Shown piece after piece: positions 60,585-64,000 of a stretch of 64,000 nt of DNA (position 1 is the first letter of the stretch; every line of letters begins with the position of its first letter). Made by a program: the position numbers and the translations under genes. This stretch comes from Panaeolus papilionaceus (Eukaryota; Basidiomycota; Agaricomycetes; Agaricales), in the NCBI GenBank assembly GCA_015501605.1, contig JADNRZ010000003.1:2046001-2110000 (forward strand), in the 5' to 3' direction. Under the pieces are notes generated by a model. That model made no database searches and was not told where the DNA came from. It saw only the letters and a program-made list of their open reading frames with translations.

Positions 60585-61441
60585 GTTAGATCACGTTCTA
60601 CGGTTGTTTTTCCGTTAAAAACAATGCTTACCGAGTATTAACGGGCCTAGAAAAGCGTAAAAGAGTCCAAGTGGATTCTCTAAAGTGATACAGAGGGATG
60701 TGTGCATTGGTAAAAGGGAACGGGATGTGGGGGTAAGAATGTGATGTGAGATTGTAGGTGAAGGCGGTCCTTCCAAAATTGGCTCTACGACGTGAGCCGC
60801 GACTCTCAGGCCTGGGAATATCGAGGGCAGTGATCAATGTGTGCATGTAGGAGAGTGATGGAACGCTCATGCTCGCATCTGAGGAATTTTGATTAATATA
60901 TGGAAAAATCATGATTAAAATCAAAGACGCTTTTTATCATTTACAACCAAACCTGCAAAGAGCAACGAGGAGAAGTAGGTTGAAAAGATTTAAACACGTC
61001 CATACCATTAAAAAGAGTAAAAATGAATGCAAACAAATAAGCTCATCCAATGTCCGACATGATATAATTGAGGGGATCCATTGGCTTTGGCCTAGAGTAC
61101 AACTGCTAAATGGTGTTTTAGCAGCTGAGAGCAGTCAGATATTTGATGCAGTTAGCGACTCTTCGGATATGTCTAGATACTGTATTCATACAACGTACCT
61201 GCTTCCAGATGGATACCCAAGGGTGAAGTTTCAAGTGGATTAAGGAGAACTTTGCTTTACGGTCTTGGAGGTAGAGAGAGTGGGTTAGTTGGAGGCTCAA
61301 GTGTCTCGGAAGTAAGTATAAGATGGATAAAGTTGGCACCTAGGAAGGTAACGAGAGTAGGCTGGGTTGAAGGTGGTGGTCCTGGTCAAAGGCATTCAAC
61401 AATGCAGTTGGGATGTTATGTGGTCCTCTGTAGTCACACAC

Positions 61442-61472
<31 letters not shown>

Positions 61473-61597
61473 CACTGTGACAAAATTTGATCAATTGAAC
61501 CTTACTTGACATTGTGAAGCCACTGAAAGGATTTAAATTGAAAGAATAGGCATTGATAGTACTAGACATATGGTATAATGAGATAGGTAGGTATATT
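60585..61597. other. Intergenic region with CA microsatellite
   Basis: Nothing gene-like is supported. A (CA)n microsatellite lies at about 61433-61475. Confidence 0.5.
61433..61475. repeat. (CA)n microsatellite
   Basis: An alternating CA tract with two interruptions (ATACATA), directly visible. Confidence 0.95.
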
Positions 61598-62968
61598 CTA
61601 GATCTCGACACTCATAGCATAAAAATCATCATCCATCTCAGACTCGGAATCGGAATCACTCAGGCTGATAACAGTGATGGGACTTTGGGCGCGGCAGGCC
61701 GGTTCCTTTCCCTTTAAGGAGATCTTGGGTCCGACTTGGAGACGGCTGAGATTCTTCAACGCGCGTTCAGTGCCCTCGAGAAAAGTTCCAATGGCCCCTT
61801 CTTCCATGCCAAGGTCGAGGAAATATTGATGGTTGAAGCGAGGGATACCCCGGGCGTAAAGTATGCCCCGAGCATGGAGCTGCCCTTTGTATTGTTGAAA
61901 GTTGTGTTTCGGAAACATCACGTCCAATGAACAAAGGAGTGTTGTGGTCAGGAGGTCCTCCTTATTGCCGTCAATGTAGGCGCTGTTGTCCCCAACAACG
62001 GAGTATTGTCTGAAGGTAATGGAATCTCTTTGCGAGGGCATATGTGGTGCCCATCGAAAGCAATCTGGAGGAATAATACCTGCAGTATCAGCACTGCCAT
62101 CATACTATTCAACAAAACGTTTAGCGTGTTTGAACCGTTAATAAAGGGAGAAAGAAATTAACATACCATTTTTTTGGCCCATAAATTGAGCTCTTCAATG
62201 CCCAAGAGGATGTGATTGTCCGAATGAGTGCATCCAGGTCCAACGTAGCACCAACCGTGAGGCCTGACGTGTGCGGGACATTGGAGCCTCACTTTAAGTA
62301 GTAGAAGCTCCCCTTCATATGGAACGGCATTTGGATTCTAGACACTATCAGTAAACAGAAGTGAAGAAGTTGTATTGAGAAAATAAATACCAGATGAATT
62401 ATCACCATAGCGATGGACTTGAATCGTCTGGGATTGCGGTTGATTTTGACAAGAGTTTTGAGGGCGCTTTCGAGTTGAAGTGGTGTTTGGAGCTCACGCG
62501 GCATTGCTGTTTTTGAGTCATCGCTGGCCTTCCAACCTAGTTTTGCGGTGTCTGGGGCTGCGCCCAATTCACCACATATCTTTGCCAAGAATGCGTGGTG
62601 GGTGATGGTAGAACGGACAACCACGTCGCTGACTGAAGCCTTGAGAGTAACATGCACTAAAACTGTGAAAGATGTAATAATCAATAAAGCAGAATTTTCT
62701 ACGGGATCTGCGAAGGCCTACTTTCATCGTCAATTACTTCCTGGTTGTTGTCTCCCAGGTCCGAGGCACCATCGAGTCGGCGTCTAAGAGCAGCAGCAGC
62801 CCGTTCAGGCCCCAACGCAGAGGGAACAGGGCCTCGTCCCATTAAATATGAAGTTCTTGGTCGGAGTCTCTGAGTATCTCTACTACTAGTAGGAGCTGAG
62901 AGGGGTGGGGCTTGTCGACTTGCCGCGGGCGCGGGCGCTTGACTTGCGTTGGGGACATTGCGACGCAT
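61598..62968 (-). CDS. Agaricomycete orphan protein, acidic Ser/Asp tail
   Basis: Proposed start MRRNVPNASQAPAPAAS at 62968, because it begins a proline/alanine/arginine-rich N-terminus typical of such orphans; an in-frame ATG at 63046 is also possible. Exons then encode VLVHVTLKASVSDVVVRSTI, AKICGELGAAPDTAKLGWK and PRELQTPLQLESALKTL. They continue with NPNAVPYEGELLLLKVRLQ, GWCYVGPGCTHSDNHI, NLWAKKMYDGSADT and FRWAPHMPSQRDSI. The last part has FNHQYFLDLGMEEGAIGTFLEG and an acidic SDSDSESEMDDDFYAMSVEI end (TAG 61598-61600). Three introns fit. I do not recognise a named domain. Its proximity to a DUF6698 gene and MITE suggests a lineage-specific accessory block. Confidence 0.6.
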
Positions 62969-63474
62969 CGTGAAGTTTGAAAGAAGAACGATAGTTTGGG
63001 GAGATGAACCGTTAGAAACAAGGTAGGTTACATGAACTAGATTCAAGATGGGTTGAATTTATATGATGGTGTGCCCCGTGCAAAACCGATTTCATTCCAG
63101 CCCTGACAATGACGATAATCTATTTTGACCCTGACATTCAAACTACGCTAGTGCGGCGGCATGTGCGCGAATCAGCACAAGAAACGTGATTCAGAACGGT
63201 ATTAGAGAATTCGGAGTGATGGTGGTTAGAGGAGAGATTGATGCAAGCAGTCACACACGGTGCCACTGGAAAATGTACCGGGCCCATGATACTACGATTA
63301 CCTTAAACTCGAGTAAAATCATGTACCACGCCCTATGCCGTGTGTTAAAAAACCTACCTATAGGGTCCCAAGCATGAGCCTGAGCTATGAGCCTTAATAA
63401 GCCTCAATTAAAACGACATTGACCAGAATAATGTACAATTTCAAAATATAATCCAGTATCCATACAACGCATCA
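62969..63474. other. Intergenic spacer
   Basis: Upstream region of the orphan gene and 3' flank of the last gene; nothing else recognised. Confidence 0.5.
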
Positions 63475-64000
63475 TTACGACTGATTAACCGTGACGTTGC
63501 CATCCAGATCCATATGTAAGTTGTACGACTGCTCAACATCTTCATAAATACCTGCATCATAAGGGTATATCAATGCGAGGCCAACAATAAGAGTGCCCAA
63601 AGCCTCAGGTGTCGGAGTCGCATAGTAGTCCACTATTGCAGCTTGCAAGTCTGGAGTAAGTACAAGCTTGCCAGTAGCAACCGGGGTATTTGGCGCTCCT
63701 TGAAGTTTTGAGGCGATGAAGTTTGTCAACCCCATCGTCTCCGCGCTGGCGAATAACACCTTCCAATGTTCACTGTGGTTTAAACCATTGCTGTTGGGCC
63801 CAACGGCGAGGAGAGGCATTGAAATTTCGATCTTAGTTGACGAACCTGGGATTACTCCCAGATTATTGGCTTGGAGGGGGTCTATTAATGCAAAAATAAG
63901 GTCAAAAAATATTGAATCATGGCTAGTAGAACGCTCACCTGCTGCACCCACAACGTTGTTGACTAGCAAGTTGCCGGTGTTCTTCAACTCATCCAGTGCA
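63475..64000 (-). CDS. Unidentified protein, partial at window edge
   Basis: The frame enters from the right edge (ALDELKNTGNLLVNNVVGAA). It crosses a 50-60 bp intron (donor GTGAGC, acceptor ATTAATAG) into DPLQANNLGVIPGSS and runs to TGA at 63479-63481 or just beyond. The mature part has SSTKIEISMPLLAVGPNSN, WKVLFASAETMGLTNF and LVLTPDLQAAIVDYYATP. It ends NLHMDLDGNVTVNQS. No family was recognised. The start lies outside the window, so only the C-terminal part is seen. Confidence 0.6.
   Translation of the reverse strand, partial: ALDELKNTGNLLVNNVVGAAGERSTSHDSIFFDLIFALIDPLQANNLGVIPGSSTKIEISMPLLAVGPNSNGLNHSEHWKVLFASAETMGLTNFIASKLQGAPNTPVATGKLVLTPDLQAAIVDYYATPTPEALGTLIVGLALIYPYDAGIYEDVEQSYNLHMDLDGNVTVNQS

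Noticed and set aside
60911..61243. 110-codon plus-strand frame
   Set aside because: No motif, no paralogue in the window, and AT-rich codon use unlike the real genes.

Overview
The window is nuclear DNA of a filamentous basidiomycete, most likely an agaricomycete (mushroom-forming fungus). Genes are split by many 50-65 bp GT-AG introns. Several families are typical of these fungi: a PL3 pectate lyase, paired MYND-finger proteins, BTB and F-box proteins, a P450 tandem array, a ricin-B-like lectin pair and a DUF6698-type protein. No bacterial operon, CRISPR array or convincing tRNA/rRNA gene was seen. Gene models below were built by joining exons whose phases fit; no transcript data were available.

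Layout. 0.4-1.9 kb: secreted pectate lyase (-). 1.9-5.1 kb: no supportable gene. 5.1-12 kb: secreted M28 aminopeptidase (+) convergent with a Kex2-type proprotein convertase (-), then a membrane protein (-). 12.4-15.8 kb: a broken MYND gene remnant followed by two intact tandem MYND genes (+). 16.6-20.6 kb: BTB protein (+), small membrane protein (+), EngB-type mitochondrial GTPase (-) with a 13-nt exon. 20.6-24.7 kb: gene-poor. 24.7-26.2 kb: TEA/ATTS transcription factor (-). 27.2-32.8 kb: a WDR5/Swd3 WD40 protein (+) convergent with a GRAM-TBC-EF-hand Rab-GAP (-). 33.4-38.6 kb: a secreted protein (-) and an F-box protein (-). 40.2-44.9 kb: a divergent pair of ricin-B-like secreted proteins, a decayed third copy, and a pogo-type transposon relic with TA target duplications. 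46.3-52.0 kb: three cytochrome P450 copies (-), of which only the middle one looks functional. 52.5-54.1 kb: a strongly divergent actin (-) with a 6-nt exon and altered nucleotide-binding residues. 54.1-57.4 kb: repeat-rich with decayed gene fragments. 57.4-63 kb: a DUF6698-type gene, a low-confidence ORF, a second TA-flanked MITE and an agaricomycete-type orphan. The window ends inside another gene (-).

The gene content fits a plant-litter or plant-associated fungus: an export and processing set (pectate lyase, aminopeptidase, Kex2), Rab traffic control (TBC GAP), chromatin and transcription factors (Swd3-like, TEA), and lineage-specific families expanding and decaying by tandem duplication. 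No single new multi-gene system is evident. The most unusual items are the divergent actin with its microexon and the parallel birth-and-decay of three local gene families.
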